Notes: generated from the sequence alone by a model not told the origin. A stretch of 64,000 bases of DNA from Flavobacterium galactosidilyticum (GCF_020911945.1 NZ_CP087135.1:310001-374000); one strand, 5' to 3'. Positions 1 to 10,109 are shown, counted from the first letter of the stretch. A program made the numbers and translations.

Positions 1-110
1 AATTATTGTGCAAATTTAATTTATTAAAATAGCCAAAACAAAAAATTTAAAGAAATATATGATTTTAAACTTTCTTTATAAAAGTTGTTAGAAAGTAAAC
101 ATTCCTAACA

Positions 111-205
111 TAGCCCTGATGGAAGCGGCATCCTTATTGCCCAGAGTTTGGGCAAGAAGATATAGCGAACAGCAGGACAAACCATGTTCTGAAATTTAGG
201 CTTCT
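111..205 (+). repeat. Dispersed hairpin repeat, copy 1
   Basis: Non-coding element beyond the rplQ terminator. It opens with TAGCCCTGATGGAAGCGGCA and carries AGCAGGACAA at 171-180 near its right end. Between them 133-143 pairs with 149-159 (CTTaTTGCCCA against TGGGCAAgAAG, one mismatch) around a 5-nt loop. The same end motifs recur at 26834 and 37507 with different middles. The right boundary is uncertain. The remaining sequence at 1-110 is AT-rich and shows no gene. Confidence 0.7.
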
Positions 206-216
206 TCTAAAAAAAA

Positions 217-253
217 TCAAAAAAAAAGGATAAACTATAAATAGCTTATCCTT
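217..253 (-). terminator. Rho-independent terminator after rplQ
   Basis: On the minus strand an 8-bp stem (AAGGATAA/TTATCCTT, 246-253 with 226-233) closes a 12-nt loop that can form a smaller CTA/TAG stem, followed by a run of T. It ends the ribosomal superoperon. Confidence 0.85.
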
Positions 254-281
254 AATTTTTATTGAATGATTATCTTCATAA

Positions 282-770
282 TTATTCAGCAGCGTCAGTA
301 GTAGTTTCTGTTTCAGCAGCTGCAGCTTCGGTAGCTTCATCTGCCTTCTTAGTTTTAGCACCACGACGGCTTTTTGCTTTTTTAACTTCTTTTTTACCAC
401 CATTGTAAAGTTCGTTAAAATCTACAAGTTCGATCATTGCCATATCAGCATTATCTCCTAAACGATTTCCAACTTTAATGATACGAGTGTATCCACCTGG
501 ACGGTCACCCACTTTAGCAGCTACGTCTCTGAACAAGTCAGTTACCGCATATTTGCTACGTAAATAAGCAAAAACGATACGACGATTGTGAGTCGTATCA
601 GATTTAGATTTTGTTATTAAAGGCTCAACAAATTGTTTAAGCGCTTTCGCTTTAGCAACAGTAGTGTTAATACGTTTGTGCTCGATAAGAGAACAAGCCA
701 TATTAGCTAACATAGATTTTCTATGCGCTGTCTGTCTGCTTAAGTGGTTGAATTTTTTTCCGTGTCTCAT
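282..770 (-). CDS. rplQ: 50S ribosomal protein L17
   Basis: Large-subunit protein near the peptide exit tunnel. The N-terminal part ([20 protein letters not shown]) is the family signature and about residues 1-118 match the usual L17 domain. At 162 residues it is longer than the roughly 127 of E. coli L17. The extra C-terminal tail is first Lys/Arg-rich and then Ala/Thr/Glu-rich and looks disordered. It is the last gene of the superoperon, 63 bases after rpoA, and is followed by a strong terminator. Identity is certain; the role of the tail is unknown. Confidence 0.98.
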   Translation of the reverse strand: MRHGKKFNHLSRQTAHRKSMLANMACSLIEHKRINTTVAKAKALKQFVEPLITKSKSDTTHNRRIVFAYLRSKYAVTDLFRDVAAKVGDRPGGYTRIIKVGNRLGDNADMAMIELVDFNELYNGGKKEVKKAKSRRGAKTKKADEATEAAAAETETTTDAAE

Positions 771-833
771 GACGTGTTTTTTTATACTTTCATCTTGATG
801 CTATCCATTTTGGAGATCAAAATATGAAGTAAT

Positions 834-1826
834 TTATTCTTTATCTAATTTGTATTTGGCTAAGTCCATACCGAAGTTTAAATTTTTAACTGCAACAAGT
901 TCATCAAGTTCAGTTAAAGATTTTTTACCAAAATTACGGAATTTCATTAGGTCATTTTTATTGAACGATACTAAATCACCAAGTGTATCAACTTCAGCCG
1001 CTTTCAAACAATTTAATGCTCTCACAGAAAGATCCATATCTACAAGCTTAGTTTTAAGCAATTGTCTCATATGTAATGATTCTTCATCATACGATTCTGT
1101 TTGTGCAATTTCGTCAGCCTCAAGTGTAATTCTTTCATCAGAGAACAACATGAAGTGGTGAATTAGAACTTTTGCAGCTTCAGTAAGAGCATCTTTTGGA
1201 TTGATAGAACCATCAGTTTTAATTTCAAAAACTAATTTTTCATAATCTGTTTTTTGCTCTACACGGAAGTTTTCAATAGCATATTTTACATTTTTTACCG
1301 GAGTAAAAATTGAATCAGTAAAAATAGTTCCAATTGCAGCATTCTGTTTTTTATTCTCCTCAGCAGGAACATATCCTCTACCTTTTTCGATTGTTAAATC
1401 GAAATTCAGTTTGATTTTACTATCTAAATTACAGATAACTAGTTCTGGATTCAGAACTTGGAAACCTGAAAGAAATTTTTGAAAATCACCAGCTGTTAAT
1501 TGATCTTTACCTGAAACAGAAATAGTAACTGCTTCATTATCTATATCTTCAATTTGACGTTTGAAACGTACTTGTTTTAGATTAAGAATGATTTCGGTAA
1601 CGTCTTCAACAACTCCTGGAATAGTAGAAAACTCATGATCTACACCTTCAATGCGAACAGATGTAATTGCATAACCTTCTAATGCTGAAAGCAAAACTCT
1701 TCTAAGTGCATTACCAACAGTCAATCCGTAACCAGGTTCTAAAGGTCTAAACTCAAATTTACCTTCAAAATCGGTTGAATCGATCATGATAACTTTATCG
1801 GGCTTCTGAAAATTAAATATTGCCAT
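834..1826 (-). CDS. rpoA: DNA-directed RNA polymerase alpha subunit
   Basis: Alpha subunit of 330 residues; its dimer nucleates polymerase assembly. The N-terminal domain (about 1-235) has the conserved [14 protein letters not shown] segment and [12 protein letters not shown]. The C-terminal domain (about 255-318) has the helix-hairpin-helix stretch [15 protein letters not shown] and [11 protein letters not shown], used to contact upstream DNA and activators. It lies between rpsD and rplQ as in the classic alpha operon. The length is normal and nothing is missing. Confidence 0.99.
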   Translation of the reverse strand: MAIFNFQKPDKVIMIDSTDFEGKFEFRPLEPGYGLTVGNALRRVLLSALEGYAITSVRIEGVDHEFSTIPGVVEDVTEIILNLKQVRFKRQIEDIDNEAVTISVSGKDQLTAGDFQKFLSGFQVLNPELVICNLDSKIKLNFDLTIEKGRGYVPAEENKKQNAAIGTIFTDSIFTPVKNVKYAIENFRVEQKTDYEKLVFEIKTDGSINPKDALTEAAKVLIHHFMLFSDERITLEADEIAQTESYDEESLHMRQLLKTKLVDMDLSVRALNCLKAAEVDTLGDLVSFNKNDLMKFRNFGKKSLTELDELVAVKNLNFGMDLAKYKLDKE

Positions 1827-1847
1827 AAATTTCGACTAAGTCAATTA

Positions 1848-2453
1848 TTATTTGTTGTACAACTCTACGATTAATTGTTCTTTAATATTTTCTGGAATTT
1901 GAAGTCTAGCTGGTACAGAAACAAAAGTACCTTCTTTGACGTCATTGTTCCAAGTAATCCACTCATAAACATGACTTGAATTAGATAAAGAACGTTCGAT
2001 AGCCTCTAAAGATTTAGATTTTTCACGAACTGCAACTTTGTCACCTGGTTTAAGGTGGTAAGATGCGATATTAACAACATCACCATTTACAGTAATATGT
2101 CTATGAGAAACTAATTGTCTAGCACCTCTTCTAGAAGGAGCAATACCCATTCTAAAAACTACGTTATCTAATCTTGCTTCACATAATTGCAAAAGAACTT
2201 CACCAGTAACACCTTTAGTAGCTGATGCTTTTTTAAATAAACCTCTGAATTGTTTTTCTAAAATTCCGTACGAATATTTAGCTTTTTGCTTTTCCATTAA
2301 CTGGATTGCATACTCAGATTTTTTACCTCTTTTTTTAGCCATCCCGTGTTGTCCAGGTGGGTAACTTCTTCTTTCAAATGCTTTATCGTCTCCGAATATT
2401 GCTTCGCCAAATTTACGAGCAATTCTAGTTTTTGGACCAGTATATCTTGCCAT
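1848..2453 (-). CDS. rpsD: 30S ribosomal protein S4
   Basis: Primary 16S rRNA-binding protein, 201 residues. [21 protein letters not shown] begins an N-terminal domain without the zinc cysteines. The S4 RNA-binding fold (about 92-155) contains [18 protein letters not shown]4 is a known autoregulator of its own operon in E. coli and in Bacillus. Here an 88-base spacer that can fold precedes it, which is unusually long for this operon and may be a binding site for the protein. Confidence 0.98.
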   Translation of the reverse strand: MARYTGPKTRIARKFGEAIFGDDKAFERRSYPPGQHGMAKKRGKKSEYAIQLMEKQKAKYSYGILEKQFRGLFKKASATKGVTGEVLLQLCEARLDNVVFRMGIAPSRRGARQLVSHRHITVNGDVVNIASYHLKPGDKVAVREKSKSLEAIERSLSNSSHVYEWITWNNDVKEGTFVSVPARLQIPENIKEQLIVELYNK

Positions 2454-2468
2454 TTCTAAAAATTATTA

Positions 2469-2521
2469 AGGTAGAGATTATGAATTCAGGTCATATCCTT
2501 CGATAATCGTTTATTCTACCT
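2469..2521 (-). promoter_or_regulatory. Foldable leader before rpsD
   Basis: In the rpsK-rpsD spacer, 2469-2475 (AGGTAGA) pairs with 2515-2521 (TCTACCT), and inside it 2476-2481 (GATTAT) pairs with 2503-2508 (ATAATC), leaving a 6-nt bulge. The position just before the S4 gene suggests an autoregulatory leader. This rests on base pairing seen in one genome only. Confidence 0.4.
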
Positions 2522-2541
2522 AGTTATACTTAAATATTTTA

Positions 2542-2925
2542 TTAAACTCTACGTCTTTTTGGAGGACGACATCCGTTGTGAGGCATTGGAGTAACATCGA
2601 TAATCTCTGTAACTTCAATTCCACCGTTATGTAAAGAACGGATAGCAGACTCACGTCCGTTTCCTGGTCCTTTTACATAAACCTTAACTTTTTTCAATCC
2701 AGCTTCAAGAGCTACTTTACTACAATCTTCTGCTGCCATTTGGGCTGCGTATGGAGTGTTCTTTTTAGAACCTCTAAAACCCATTTTTCCAGCTGAAGAC
2801 CAAGAAATAACTTCACCTTTTTTGTTTGTTAAAGAAATGATGATATTGTTAAAAGTAGCAGAAATATGAGCTTCTCCCGTTGATTCAACGATAACTTTAC
2901 GTTTTTTTGCAGTTGCTTTAGCCAT
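2542..2925 (-). CDS. rpsK: 30S ribosomal protein S11
   Basis: Platform protein of the small subunit, 127 residues, contacting 16S rRNA near the E-site mRNA path. Typical features are [15 protein letters not shown] near the N-terminus, the [13 protein letters not shown] loop and the basic C-terminal end [13 protein letters not shown]. It lies 8 bases after rpsM in the alpha operon. The length and motifs are ordinary. Confidence 0.98.
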   Translation of the reverse strand: MAKATAKKRKVIVESTGEAHISATFNNIIISLTNKKGEVISWSSAGKMGFRGSKKNTPYAAQMAAEDCSKVALEAGLKKVKVYVKGPGNGRESAIRSLHNGGIEVTEIIDVTPMPHNGCRPPKRRRV

Positions 2926-2933
2926 ATTACTTA

Positions 2934-3308
2934 TTATTTAGTTGCTTTTTTCTTGTTAGCAACAGTTTTTCTTTTACCTTTTCTAGTTCTAGAGTTGTTT
3001 TTAGTTCTTTGTCCTCTTAACGGAAGACCAGATCTATGACGGATACCTCTATAACATCCAATATCCATTAAACGTTTGATGTTTAAAGAAACTTCAGAAC
3101 GTAATTCTCCTTCAATTTTGAAAACTCCAACAGCTTCACGAATTGCTCCGATTTCGTCGTCATTCCAATCTTGAACTTTTTTATCTTGGCTTACTTGAGC
3201 TTTTTCTAAAATCTCAATAGCTCTACTTTTTCCTAATCCAAAGATATAGGTAAGTGCTATAACACCTCTCTTGTTTTTTGGGATATCTACCCCTGCTATT
3301 CTTGCCAT
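2934..3308 (-). CDS. rpsM: 30S ribosomal protein S13
   Basis: Head protein of the small subunit, 124 residues, forming bridges to the large subunit and touching the P-site tRNA with its C-terminal tail. It begins [19 protein letters not shown], has the helix-two-turn-helix segment IFGLGKSRA, and the [19 protein letters not shown] motif before a very basic tail. It follows rpmJ directly and starts the alpha-operon part of the cluster. Confidence 0.98.
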   Translation of the reverse strand: MARIAGVDIPKNKRGVIALTYIFGLGKSRAIEILEKAQVSQDKKVQDWNDDEIGAIREAVGVFKIEGELRSEVSLNIKRLMDIGCYRGIRHRSGLPLRGQRTKNNSRTRKGKRKTVANKKKATK

Positions 3309-3310
3309 AA

Positions 3311-3427
3311 TTATCCTTGTCTTTGTTTAAATCTAGGATTCTTTTTGTTTATTACGTACAATCTCCCTTTTCTTCGCACAATTTTGCACTCGGGACTTCT
3401 CTTTTTTACTGAAGCTCTAACTTTCAT
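3311..3427 (-). CDS. rpmJ: 50S ribosomal protein L36, zinc-free form
   Basis: Read directly from the sequence: 38 residues starting [15 protein letters not shown] and ending RFKQRQG. L36 stabilises 23S rRNA in the large subunit. The zinc-binding form has three cysteines and a histidine. Here only one cysteine (residue 14) is present, so this is the C-minus type that needs no zinc, as expected in Bacteroidota. It sits between infA and rpsM, 12 bases from infA and 2 from rpsM. Confidence 0.95.
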   Translation of the reverse strand: MKVRASVKKRSPECKIVRRKGRLYVINKKNPRFKQRQG

Positions 3428-3439
3428 TTTGAATATCCT

Positions 3440-3655
3440 TTAATATCTATAAGTAATTCTTGCTTTTGACAAATCGTAAGGGCTCATTTCTAGTTTCACT
3501 TTATCACCAGGTAATAATTTGATGTAATGCATACGCATTTTTCCAGATATATGGGCGATTACTATATGTCCATTCTCTAACTCTACACGGAACATAGCAT
3601 TTGATAATGCTTCAATTATTGAACCGTCTTGTTCTATTGCTGATTGTTTTGCCAT
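3440..3655 (-). CDS. infA: Translation initiation factor IF-1
   Basis: OB-fold initiation factor of 71 residues that binds the ribosomal A site with IF-2 and IF-3. The sequence from [23 protein letters not shown] to [25 protein letters not shown] matches the family end to end. It lies 4 bases after secY. The methionine aminopeptidase gene, often found between secY and infA in other bacteria, is absent here. Confidence 0.98.
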   Translation of the reverse strand: MAKQSAIEQDGSIIEALSNAMFRVELENGHIVIAHISGKMRMHYIKLLPGDKVKLEMSPYDLSKARITYRY

Positions 3656-3659
3656 AAAG

Positions 3660-5006
3660 TTAAGCTACTGCTTTTCTATTTTTTCCACTTTTCATTAAAC
3701 CATCATAATGTCTATTCAACAAATATGAATTGATTTGCTGCATTGTATCGATGGCAACACCAACCATAATTATTAATGAAGTACCTCCAAAAAACATTGC
3801 CCAAGATTGCTGTACATCCATTATACTTACAATTATTGCTGGGAACACAGCAATTAGAGCTAGAAATAAAGATCCTGGAAAAGTTATTAAAGACATCACT
3901 TTGTCAAGATAATCAGAAGTTTCAACTCCTGGACGAATCCCTGGAATAAAACCACCGCTTCTCTTCAAATCGTCCGACATTTTATTAGTAGGAACAGTAA
4001 TGGCTGTGTAAAAGAAAGTAAATACAATTATTAAAGTTGCAAATACTAAATTATACCAAAAACCAAACATGTTACTAAAAGCACCAACTACAGACTGTGA
4101 TGCATCAGATTTTGACAAACCGGCTAAAGCAGCTGGTATAAACATAATTGCTTGAGCAAAGATGATTGGCATAACTCCTGAAGCATTAAGCTTCAGAGGA
4201 ATCCATTGTCTGTTACCATTCAACATGTCTTGTTCGAAATCACCTGAAGTTGTACGACGCGCATACTGTACAGGAATTTTCCTAACAGCCATAACAAGTA
4301 ATACACAACAAATAATAACTAATAACCAAACGATGATTTCAATAATCAACAACATTGGACCACCATTATTATTAGTAATCCTACTTGTCGCCTCTTGAAT
4401 AAAAGCCTCTGGCAATCTAGCCAAAATACCAACCATAATCAATAATGATATTCCATTTCCAATTCCCTTATCAGTAATTTTTTCTCCTAACCACATGGCA
4501 AATATTGTACCTGTAACTAAAATAACCACTGATGAAAACAAAAATTCGAATGAATTGAACCCTAGTAAAAATGCATTACCAGGTAATGTTCTATACAAAT
4601 TATAGATATAAGTTGGACCTTGAACTAACGTAATTGCAATTGTCAACCAACGAGTAATTTGATTAATCTTTTTTCTACCGCTTTCTCCATCACTCTGAAG
4701 TTTTTGCAAATAAGGAATTGCAATCCCCATTAACTGAACAACAATAGAAGCAGAAATATATGGCATTATGCCCAAGGCAAAAACGGAAGCTTTAGAAAAA
4801 GCACCTCCAGTAAACATATCTAAAATAGATCCGATACCATTTTTGGTTTGACCAGCTAAACTTGTTAATTGAGTTGCGTCAATTCCTGGAAGTGTAACGT
4901 GAGCTCCAAAACGATAAACTAAAAGAATTCCTAAAGTTATTAAGATTCTGTTTTTTAGTTCCTCAATTTTCCAAACATTACTTATTGATTCTATAATTTT
5001 CTTCAT
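3660..5006 (-). CDS. secY: Protein translocase subunit SecY
   Basis: Central channel of the Sec translocon in the inner membrane, 448 residues with about ten hydrophobic helices. Recognisable parts are the N-terminal [14 protein letters not shown], the plug region with [21 protein letters not shown], and the cytoplasmic loop VQYARR (about 247-252) that contacts SecA and the ribosome. It is co-transcribed with ribosomal genes between rplO and infA. The length is within the normal range. Confidence 0.98.
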   Translation of the reverse strand: MKKIIESISNVWKIEELKNRILITLGILLVYRFGAHVTLPGIDATQLTSLAGQTKNGIGSILDMFTGGAFSKASVFALGIMPYISASIVVQLMGIAIPYLQKLQSDGESGRKKINQITRWLTIAITLVQGPTYIYNLYRTLPGNAFLLGFNSFEFLFSSVVILVTGTIFAMWLGEKITDKGIGNGISLLIMVGILARLPEAFIQEATSRITNNNGGPMLLIIEIIVWLLVIICCVLLVMAVRKIPVQYARRTTSGDFEQDMLNGNRQWIPLKLNASGVMPIIFAQAIMFIPAALAGLSKSDASQSVVGAFSNMFGFWYNLVFATLIIVFTFFYTAITVPTNKMSDDLKRSGGFIPGIRPGVETSDYLDKVMSLITFPGSLFLALIAVFPAIIVSIMDVQQSWAMFFGGTSLIIMVGVAIDTMQQINSYLLNRHYDGLMKSGKNRKAVA

Positions 5007-5019
5007 ACTAATTGAAAAA

Positions 5020-5472
5020 TTACATTGTTACCGCTTCTCCACCAGCAGCTTCAATAGCAGCTTTTGCAGTAGCAGTAAATTTGTGAGCGGTTACTTTTAA
5101 TTTTGCTGTCAATTCACCTCTACCTAAAATCTTAACGATTTCATTTTTAGTAGCTAAACGATTAGCAACATAAACTGTCATATCAACAGTATCTTTAATA
5201 ACACCATTATCAACTAATAGTTGAAGTGTATCAAGATTTACACCTTCGTAATCTTTACGATTGATGTTTGTGAAACCAAACTTAGGCACACGTCTTTGAA
5301 GTGGCATTTGCCCACCTTCAAATCCAATCTTTTTAGAATAACCAGAACGAGATTTTGCTCCTTTGTGTCCTCTTGCAGAAGTACCACCTTTTCCAGAACC
5401 TTCTCCTCTACCTAATCTTTTATTTTGATTGTGTGTAGAACCTTCAGCAGGTTGTAAGTTACTTAAATTCAT
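5020..5472 (-). CDS. rplO: 50S ribosomal protein L15
   Basis: Large-subunit protein of 150 residues, important late in 50S assembly. The N-terminus is Gly/Arg-rich and extended ([22 protein letters not shown]), followed by [17 protein letters not shown] and a globular C-terminal domain. It sits between rpmD and secY, the standard spc-operon order, with short spacers of 11 and 13 bases. Confidence 0.98.
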   Translation of the reverse strand: MNLSNLQPAEGSTHNQNKRLGRGEGSGKGGTSARGHKGAKSRSGYSKKIGFEGGQMPLQRRVPKFGFTNINRKDYEGVNLDTLQLLVDNGVIKDTVDMTVYVANRLATKNEIVKILGRGELTAKLKVTAHKFTATAKAAIEAAGGEAVTM

Positions 5473-5483
5473 AACAGTATTTG

Positions 5484-5666
5484 TTATTTAGTTTCTTCAA
5501 CAGAAACTAAGTGTTTAACTTTATTTATCATACCAAGGATTGTAGGATTTGAATCATGCTCTACAACTTGTCCCATTTTACGTAGACCTAAAGCTTCTAA
5601 TCCTCTTTTTTGAGTAAGCGGACAGTTGATTTTGCTTCTAACTTGTTTTACTAATAATTTAGCCAT
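5484..5666 (-). CDS. rpmD: 50S ribosomal protein L30
   Basis: Small large-subunit protein of 60 residues. The pattern [33 protein letters not shown] is the complete L30 signature, and the C-terminal half ([16 protein letters not shown] region) is intact. It lies 12 bases downstream of rpsE. Normal bacterial length. Confidence 0.97.
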   Translation of the reverse strand: MAKLLVKQVRSKINCPLTQKRGLEALGLRKMGQVVEHDSNPTILGMINKVKHLVSVEETK

Positions 5667-5678
5667 AATTTCCTTGAT

Positions 5679-6206
5679 TTAACCTTTAAAAACTTTTTCT
5701 AAAGAAATACCTCTTTGTTTTGCAACAGCATAAGCACTTCTCATTTGTAATAAAGCATCAAAAGTTGCTTTTACTACGTTGTGAGGATTTGAAGATCCTT
5801 GTGATTTAGATAATACATCATGAATCCCTACTGACTCAAGAACTGAACGAACAGCTCCACCAGCAATAACTCCTGTACCATGAGAGGCAGGAATTAAAAA
5901 TACACGTGCACCACCAAATTTACCTTTTTGTTCGTGAGGAACTGAAAGACCATTCAAAGGAATCTTAACTAGATTTTTCTTAGCATCTTCTACTGCCTTC
6001 GCAATTGCTTCAGAAACGTCTTTAGATTTCCCTAAACCATGTCCAACTACTCCATTTTCATCACCTACAACTACAATAGCAGAAAAACCAAAAGCTCTAC
6101 CACCCTTTGTAACCTTAGTAACACGATTTACACTTACCAAACGATCTTTTAATTCAAGACCACTTGGTTTTACTAACTCTACATTCTTGTATTTACTATT
6201 AGACAT
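5679..6206 (-). CDS. rpsE: 30S ribosomal protein S5
   Basis: Small-subunit protein of 175 residues at the mRNA entry site, affecting decoding accuracy. The N-terminal double-stranded-RNA-binding domain holds [20 protein letters not shown], followed by [17 protein letters not shown] and the C-terminal [15 protein letters not shown]. It lies 6 bases after rplR. The regions where E. coli spectinomycin-resistance changes map are present and look ordinary. Confidence 0.98.
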   Translation of the reverse strand: MSNSKYKNVELVKPSGLELKDRLVSVNRVTKVTKGGRAFGFSAIVVVGDENGVVGHGLGKSKDVSEAIAKAVEDAKKNLVKIPLNGLSVPHEQKGKFGGARVFLIPASHGTGVIAGGAVRSVLESVGIHDVLSKSQGSSNPHNVVKATFDALLQMRSAYAVAKQRGISLEKVFKG

Positions 6207-6212
6207 ACTATA

Positions 6213-6563
6213 TTAGAATTTAAGTCCAGCCGCTCTTGCGCCTTCCGCTAATGATTTAATACGACCGTGATATAAATAACCTCCTCTATCGAAAGTTACT
6301 ACCTCTATTCCGGCTTTTAAAGCTTTTTCAGCAACTAGTTTTCCAACTGCTGTAGCCACTTCGATATTCGTACCGTTACCTATTTCTTTTTCTCTTGAAG
6401 AAGCTGCTAGTAAAGTAACACCGTTTACGTCATCAATAAGTTGAGCGTAAATTTCTTTGTTACTTCTAAATACAGAAAGTCTTGGATTTGTAGCAGTACC
6501 ACTAATCGTTTTTCTAATTCTGAATCTAATTCTTTGTCTTCTTTCAGGTTTTGTTAATGACAT
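6213..6563 (-). CDS. rplR: 50S ribosomal protein L18
   Basis: 5S rRNA-binding protein of 116 residues in the central protuberance. The basic N-terminus ([26 protein letters not shown] region) is followed by [17 protein letters not shown] and the C-terminal [24 protein letters not shown], all typical. It lies between rplF and rpsE with spacers of 11 and 6 bases. Confidence 0.98.
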   Translation of the reverse strand: MSLTKPERRQRIRFRIRKTISGTATNPRLSVFRSNKEIYAQLIDDVNGVTLLAASSREKEIGNGTNIEVATAVGKLVAEKALKAGIEVVTFDRGGYLYHGRIKSLAEGARAAGLKF

Positions 6564-6574
6564 AATCTTATTTT

Positions 6575-7117
6575 TTAAGCTGATTTACCTGCTTTTCTTC
6601 TTAATACTTCACCTACAAATTTAACACCTTTTCCTTTATAAGGCTCAGGCTTACGGAAACCTCTAATTTTCGCAGCTACCTGACCTAAAAGTTGTTTGTC
6701 AAATGATGTTAATTTAACTATAGGGTTCTTACCTTTTTCAGAGATTGTTTCTAAAGTAACTTCAGGAGCAATTTCTAAAACAATATTGTGAGAGAATCCA
6801 AGTGCTAAATCTAATTTTTGTCCTTGATTTGAAGCTCTATAACCAACTCCAACCAACTCTAAAGACTTAGTAAAACCTTCTGTAACACCGATAATCATAT
6901 TATTGATTAAAGATCTGTACAAACCGTGCTTTGCTCTTTGGTCTTTGTGATCCGACGATCTTTCAACTTGAACTTGATCGCCTTCAACCGTAACAGTAAC
7001 GTCCGAAAACTCCTGAGTTAGTTGACCATTTTTTCCTTTTACTGTAATAATACCGTTTGCAACTTCAATTGTTACTCCCGCTGGTATTGTTACTGGACTT
7101 TTACCTATTCTTGACAT
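6575..7117 (-). CDS. rplF: 50S ribosomal protein L6
   Basis: Large-subunit protein of 180 residues near the factor-binding region. It has the tandem L6 fold: [15 protein letters not shown] at the start and the C-terminal [16 protein letters not shown] motif (about 149-164). It lies 18 bases downstream of rpsH in the spc-type order. Confidence 0.98.
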   Translation of the reverse strand: MSRIGKSPVTIPAGVTIEVANGIITVKGKNGQLTQEFSDVTVTVEGDQVQVERSSDHKDQRAKHGLYRSLINNMIIGVTEGFTKSLELVGVGYRASNQGQKLDLALGFSHNIVLEIAPEVTLETISEKGKNPIVKLTSFDKQLLGQVAAKIRGFRKPEPYKGKGVKFVGEVLRRKAGKSA

Positions 7118-7135
7118 CTTTATATAGTCTTTAAA

Positions 7136-7534
7136 TTAGTATACGTAACAAATTACTTCACCACCTACGTTCAATTGTTTTGCTTTCTTTCCAGTCATTA
7201 AACCTTTTGAAGTTGACACGATAGCAATACCTAACCCGTTAAGGATTCTAGGAATAGATGCAGAACTTGAATATTTACGTAAACCTGGTTTACTAATTCT
7301 TTGGATATCTTTAATTACTGGCTCTTTCGTATCTTTATCATACTTTAAAGCGATTTTGATTGAACCCTGAACAGCGTTGTCCTCAAATTTGTAACTCAAG
7401 ATATAACCTTGATCAAATAAGATCTTAGTTATTTCTTTTTTTAGATTAGATGCAGGAATTTCGACAACTTTGTGGTTTGCAGCCACAGCGTTACGAACTC
7501 TTGTCAAATAATCAGCAATAGGATCTGTATACAT
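7136..7534 (-). CDS. rpsH: 30S ribosomal protein S8
   Basis: Primary 16S rRNA-binding protein of 132 residues. It starts [17 protein letters not shown] and ends with the conserved [15 protein letters not shown] and GGEVICYVY. In E. coli S8 is the translational repressor of the spc operon. Here a 123-base spacer with a perfect 11-bp hairpin separates it from rpsN, while nearly all other spacers in this operon are under 25 bases. Confidence 0.98.
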   Translation of the reverse strand: MYTDPIADYLTRVRNAVAANHKVVEIPASNLKKEITKILFDQGYILSYKFEDNAVQGSIKIALKYDKDTKEPVIKDIQRISKPGLRKYSSSASIPRILNGLGIAIVSTSKGLMTGKKAKQLNVGGEVICYVY

Positions 7535-7605
7535 TATGTATCAATTTGCGGTTTTGGTTTTCGATGAACTATTCAGCGAACCTGAAACCAGTTTATAAAT
7601 ATTAA

Positions 7606-7638
7606 AGATACAGACGAAACTAGGTTGCGTCTGTATCT
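7606..7638 (-). promoter_or_regulatory. Hairpin in rpsN-rpsH spacer
   Basis: AGATACAGACG (7606-7616) pairs perfectly with CGTCTGTATCT (7628-7638) around an 11-nt loop. Nearer rpsN a second palindrome, ACGTAA/TTACGT with a 4-nt loop, lies at 7641-7656. There is no T run after the main hairpin on the coding strand, so it is not an ordinary terminator. It may be an autoregulatory site, an RNA processing site or a weak attenuator. Confidence 0.5.
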
Positions 7639-7657
7639 GTACGTAATAAATTACGTT

Positions 7658-7927
7658 TTACCAAGATGCTTTTTTAACACCTGGAATCAATCCGTTATTT
7701 GCCATTTCACGAAATGTAACACGTGAAAGACCGAATTGACGCATATATCCTCTTGGTCTACCTGTTAATTTACAACGATTGTGCAAACGAACTGGTGAAG
7801 CATTTTTCGGTAACTTTTGCAAACCTACGAAATCTCCAGCTTCTAACAAAGCTTTTCTTTTCTCAGCATACTTAGCAACTGTTTTTTCTCTCTTAACCTC
7901 GCGGGCTTTCATTGATTCTTTAGCCAT
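7658..7927 (-). CDS. rpsN: 30S ribosomal protein S14, zinc-free form
   Basis: Head protein of the small subunit, 89 residues. The length and the stretch [27 protein letters not shown] without a CxxC...CxxC cluster mark the long form that needs no zinc. It ends with [13 protein letters not shown], the family's usual C-terminus. It lies 3 bases after rplE. Confidence 0.98.
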   Translation of the reverse strand: MAKESMKAREVKREKTVAKYAEKRKALLEAGDFVGLQKLPKNASPVRLHNRCKLTGRPRGYMRQFGLSRVTFREMANNGLIPGVKKASW

Positions 7928-7930
7928 GTC

Positions 7931-8482
7931 TTAATTCTTTTTAAAAGGTAATCCTAATTCTGTTAATAGAGACTTTGCTTCTTTATCCGTTTTTGCAGAC
8001 GTTACAAAAGTGATATCCATACCTGATATTTTGTTTACTTTGTCAATATCAATTTCCGGGAAAATGATTTGCTCTAAAACACCAAGATTATAATTTCCTC
8101 TTCCGTCAAAACCAGTAGCTTTAATACCACTGAAATCTCTTACACGTGGTAAAGCTGAAGTAACAAGTCTATCCAAAAACTCATACATTCTTTCTCCACG
8201 TAGAGTAACTTTTGCTCCAATCGGCATCCCTTTTCTCAATTTAAAAGACGCAACGTCTTTCTTAGAGATAGTAGATACTGCTTTCTGTCCAGTGATCTTT
8301 GTTAACTCATCAACTGCATAGTCAATTAGTTTTTTATCAGATACAGCTGCACCAACTCCTTTACTTAAAACGATTTTTTCCAATTTAGGAACTTGCATTA
8401 CGTTTACGTATCCGAATTCCTCTTTAAGAGCAGCTATTACTCTGCTCTTATATTCTTCTTTTAGTCTAGGTATATACGCCAT
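7931..8482 (-). CDS. rplE: 50S ribosomal protein L5
   Basis: 5S rRNA-binding protein of 183 residues in the central protuberance, touching P-site tRNA. Recognised by [19 protein letters not shown] at the start, [25 protein letters not shown] central strand, and RDFSGI with [20 protein letters not shown]. It lies 2 bases after rplX, indicating tight translational coupling. Confidence 0.98.
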   Translation of the reverse strand: MAYIPRLKEEYKSRVIAALKEEFGYVNVMQVPKLEKIVLSKGVGAAVSDKKLIDYAVDELTKITGQKAVSTISKKDVASFKLRKGMPIGAKVTLRGERMYEFLDRLVTSALPRVRDFSGIKATGFDGRGNYNLGVLEQIIFPEIDIDKVNKISGMDITFVTSAKTDKEAKSLLTELGLPFKKN

Positions 8483-8484
8483 TA

Positions 8485-8799
8485 CTATAGTACTTGATTA
8501 GATTTTTTTGAAAATCTTACTTTCTTATCTCCTTCTACTCTAACACCTACTCTAGTTGTCTCCTTAGTTTTAGGATCAATTAAAGAAATGTTAGATATTT
8601 GTATAGAAGCTTCTTTCTTTACAATACCACCTTGAGGGCTTTTTGCACTTGGTTTAGTATGTTTACTAACCATGTTTACACCTTCAACAATCGCTTTGTT
8701 CTTGTCTTTGTACACACGTAATACTTTACCTTCAGCACCTTTATGGTCTCCAGCAATTACCCTTACGATGTCACCTGATTTTATTTTTAGCTTTATCAT
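8485..8799 (-). CDS. rplX: 50S ribosomal protein L24
   Basis: Assembly-initiating large-subunit protein of 104 residues near the exit tunnel. It carries an N-terminal KOW motif (about 5-38: [21 protein letters not shown]) and the conserved [21 protein letters not shown]. It lies between rplN and rplE with spacers of 11 and 2 bases. Confidence 0.98.
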   Translation of the reverse strand: MIKLKIKSGDIVRVIAGDHKGAEGKVLRVYKDKNKAIVEGVNMVSKHTKPSAKSPQGGIVKKEASIQISNISLIDPKTKETTRVGVRVEGDKKVRFSKKSNQVL

Positions 8800-8810
8800 C
8801 TTAAAACGAA

Positions 8811-9179
8811 TTAAAGCACTTCTGGTGCTAATGATACAATTTTCATGAATTGTTTTTCACGAAGTTCTCTTGCTACTGGACCAAAAACACGAGTTCCTCT
8901 CATTTCCCCTGCAGCGTTCAAAAGAACACATGCATTGTCATCGAAACGGATATAAGAACCATCAGCTCTTCTCACTTCTTTCTTGGTACGTACCACAACT
9001 GCAGTTGAAACAGCTCCTTTTTTAACGCTTCCGTTAGGTGCTGTATCTTTGATAGAAACTACAATTTTGTCACCAACAGAGGCATACCTTCTTTTGGTAC
9101 CTCCTAAAACACGGATAGTTAAAACTTCTTTAGCTCCTGTGTTATCTGCTACTTTTAATCTTGACTCTTGTTGTACCAT
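8811..9179 (-). CDS. rplN: 50S ribosomal protein L14
   Basis: Large-subunit protein of 122 residues forming an intersubunit bridge near the factor-binding centre. Complete family pattern: [38 protein letters not shown], and [29 protein letters not shown]. It directly follows rpsQ with a 2-base gap, so the S10 and spc blocks are continuous here. Confidence 0.98.
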   Translation of the reverse strand: MVQQESRLKVADNTGAKEVLTIRVLGGTKRRYASVGDKIVVSIKDTAPNGSVKKGAVSTAVVVRTKKEVRRADGSYIRFDDNACVLLNAAGEMRGTRVFGPVARELREKQFMKIVSLAPEVL

Positions 9180-9181
9180 AA

Positions 9182-9442
9182 TTATTTAGCTCTTTCTAAG
9201 ATTTCAACTAACCTCCAACATTTAGTTTTACTTAAAGGACGCGTTTCGCTAATCCTTACAGTATCTCCAATGTTACAGTCGTTCATTTCGTCGTGTGCGT
9301 GATACTTTTTAGTTTTCAACACGAACTTACCGTATAATGGGTGTTTTACTTTACGAACTTCAGCAACAACAATCGACTTGTCCATTTTGTCTGAAGTTAC
9401 AACACCAATTCTCTCTTTTCTTAAATTTCTTTTTTCTTCCAT
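9182..9442 (-). CDS. rpsQ: 30S ribosomal protein S17
   Basis: Primary 16S rRNA-binding protein with an OB-fold, 86 residues. [39 protein letters not shown] and the [22 protein letters not shown] ending are all typical. It lies 17 bases after rpmC. Length is normal. Confidence 0.98.
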   Translation of the reverse strand: MEEKRNLRKERIGVVTSDKMDKSIVVAEVRKVKHPLYGKFVLKTKKYHAHDEMNDCNIGDTVRISETRPLSKTKCWRLVEILERAK

Positions 9443-9459
9443 CTTTCCGCAGACTACAG

Positions 9460-9651
9460 TTATTGTAACTCTCTTTTAGTAAGTTCTGTAGCTAATCTAG
9501 CAACCACTCTTCTCGCACTTCTAATTTGAAGCGGGTTCTCAATTGGTGAAATAGCATGCGCCATTTTTAGATCAGCATATGTTTTCTTAGACAAGCTAAG
9601 ATTCTCTTGCAACTGTGCTGCAGAAAGACCTTTTATTTCTGATTGTTTCAT
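9460..9651 (-). CDS. rpmC: 50S ribosomal protein L29
   Basis: Exit-tunnel protein and part of the SRP/trigger-factor docking site. The frame is open further upstream, but the start at 9651 is chosen because it gives [18 protein letters not shown], the usual L29 N-terminus, and a 63-residue protein that does not overlap rplP at 9665. The C-terminal [19 protein letters not shown] is conserved. Confidence 0.95.
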   Translation of the reverse strand: MKQSEIKGLSAAQLQENLSLSKKTYADLKMAHAISPIENPLQIRSARRVVARLATELTKRELQ

Positions 9652-9664
9652 AATATAATATAGA

Positions 9665-10090
9665 TTATGCTTCGAAATCTCTAGCAACAACGAACTTAGT
9701 TTTTACTGGAAGCTTTTGAGCTGCAAGACGTAACGCCTCTTTTGCAACTGACAAAGGTACTCCTCCAACTTCAAACATAATTCTTCCGGGTTTAACAACA
9801 GCAGCCCAATATTCAACGGCTCCTTTACCTTTACCCATACGTACCTCAAGAGGCTTCTTAGTAATTGGTTTGTCTGGAAATATTTTGATCCATAATTGTC
9901 CTTCTCTTTTCATAAAACGAGTTGCAGCGATACGCGCAGCTTCGATTTGACGAGAGGTTAAGAACATTCCATCTTCATGTACAGATTTAATACCAAACAT
10001 TCCATTAGAAAGTTCATGCCCTCTTTGAGAGTTTCCTTTCATTTTACCCTTTTGTACCTTACGGTATTTTGTTCTTTTAGGCTGTAACAT
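9665..10090 (-). CDS. rplP: 50S ribosomal protein L16
   Basis: Large-subunit protein of 141 residues next to the A-site tRNA and peptidyl-transferase centre. It starts [19 protein letters not shown] and has [40 protein letters not shown] and the C-terminal KLPVKTKFV. It lies 19 bases after rpsC. All parts are present. Confidence 0.98.
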   Translation of the reverse strand: MLQPKRTKYRKVQKGKMKGNSQRGHELSNGMFGIKSVHEDGMFLTSRQIEAARIAATRFMKREGQLWIKIFPDKPITKKPLEVRMGKGKGAVEYWAAVVKPGRIMFEVGGVPLSVAKEALRLAAQKLPVKTKFVVARDFEA

Positions 10091-10109
10091 TTTACTTTAG
10101 TTTAAAAAT

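Noticed and set aside
134..403. An 89-codon open frame overlapping the end of rplQ
   Set aside because: It overlaps rplQ in another frame, runs through the terminator and repeat, and its product is a low-complexity Lys/Leu stretch.
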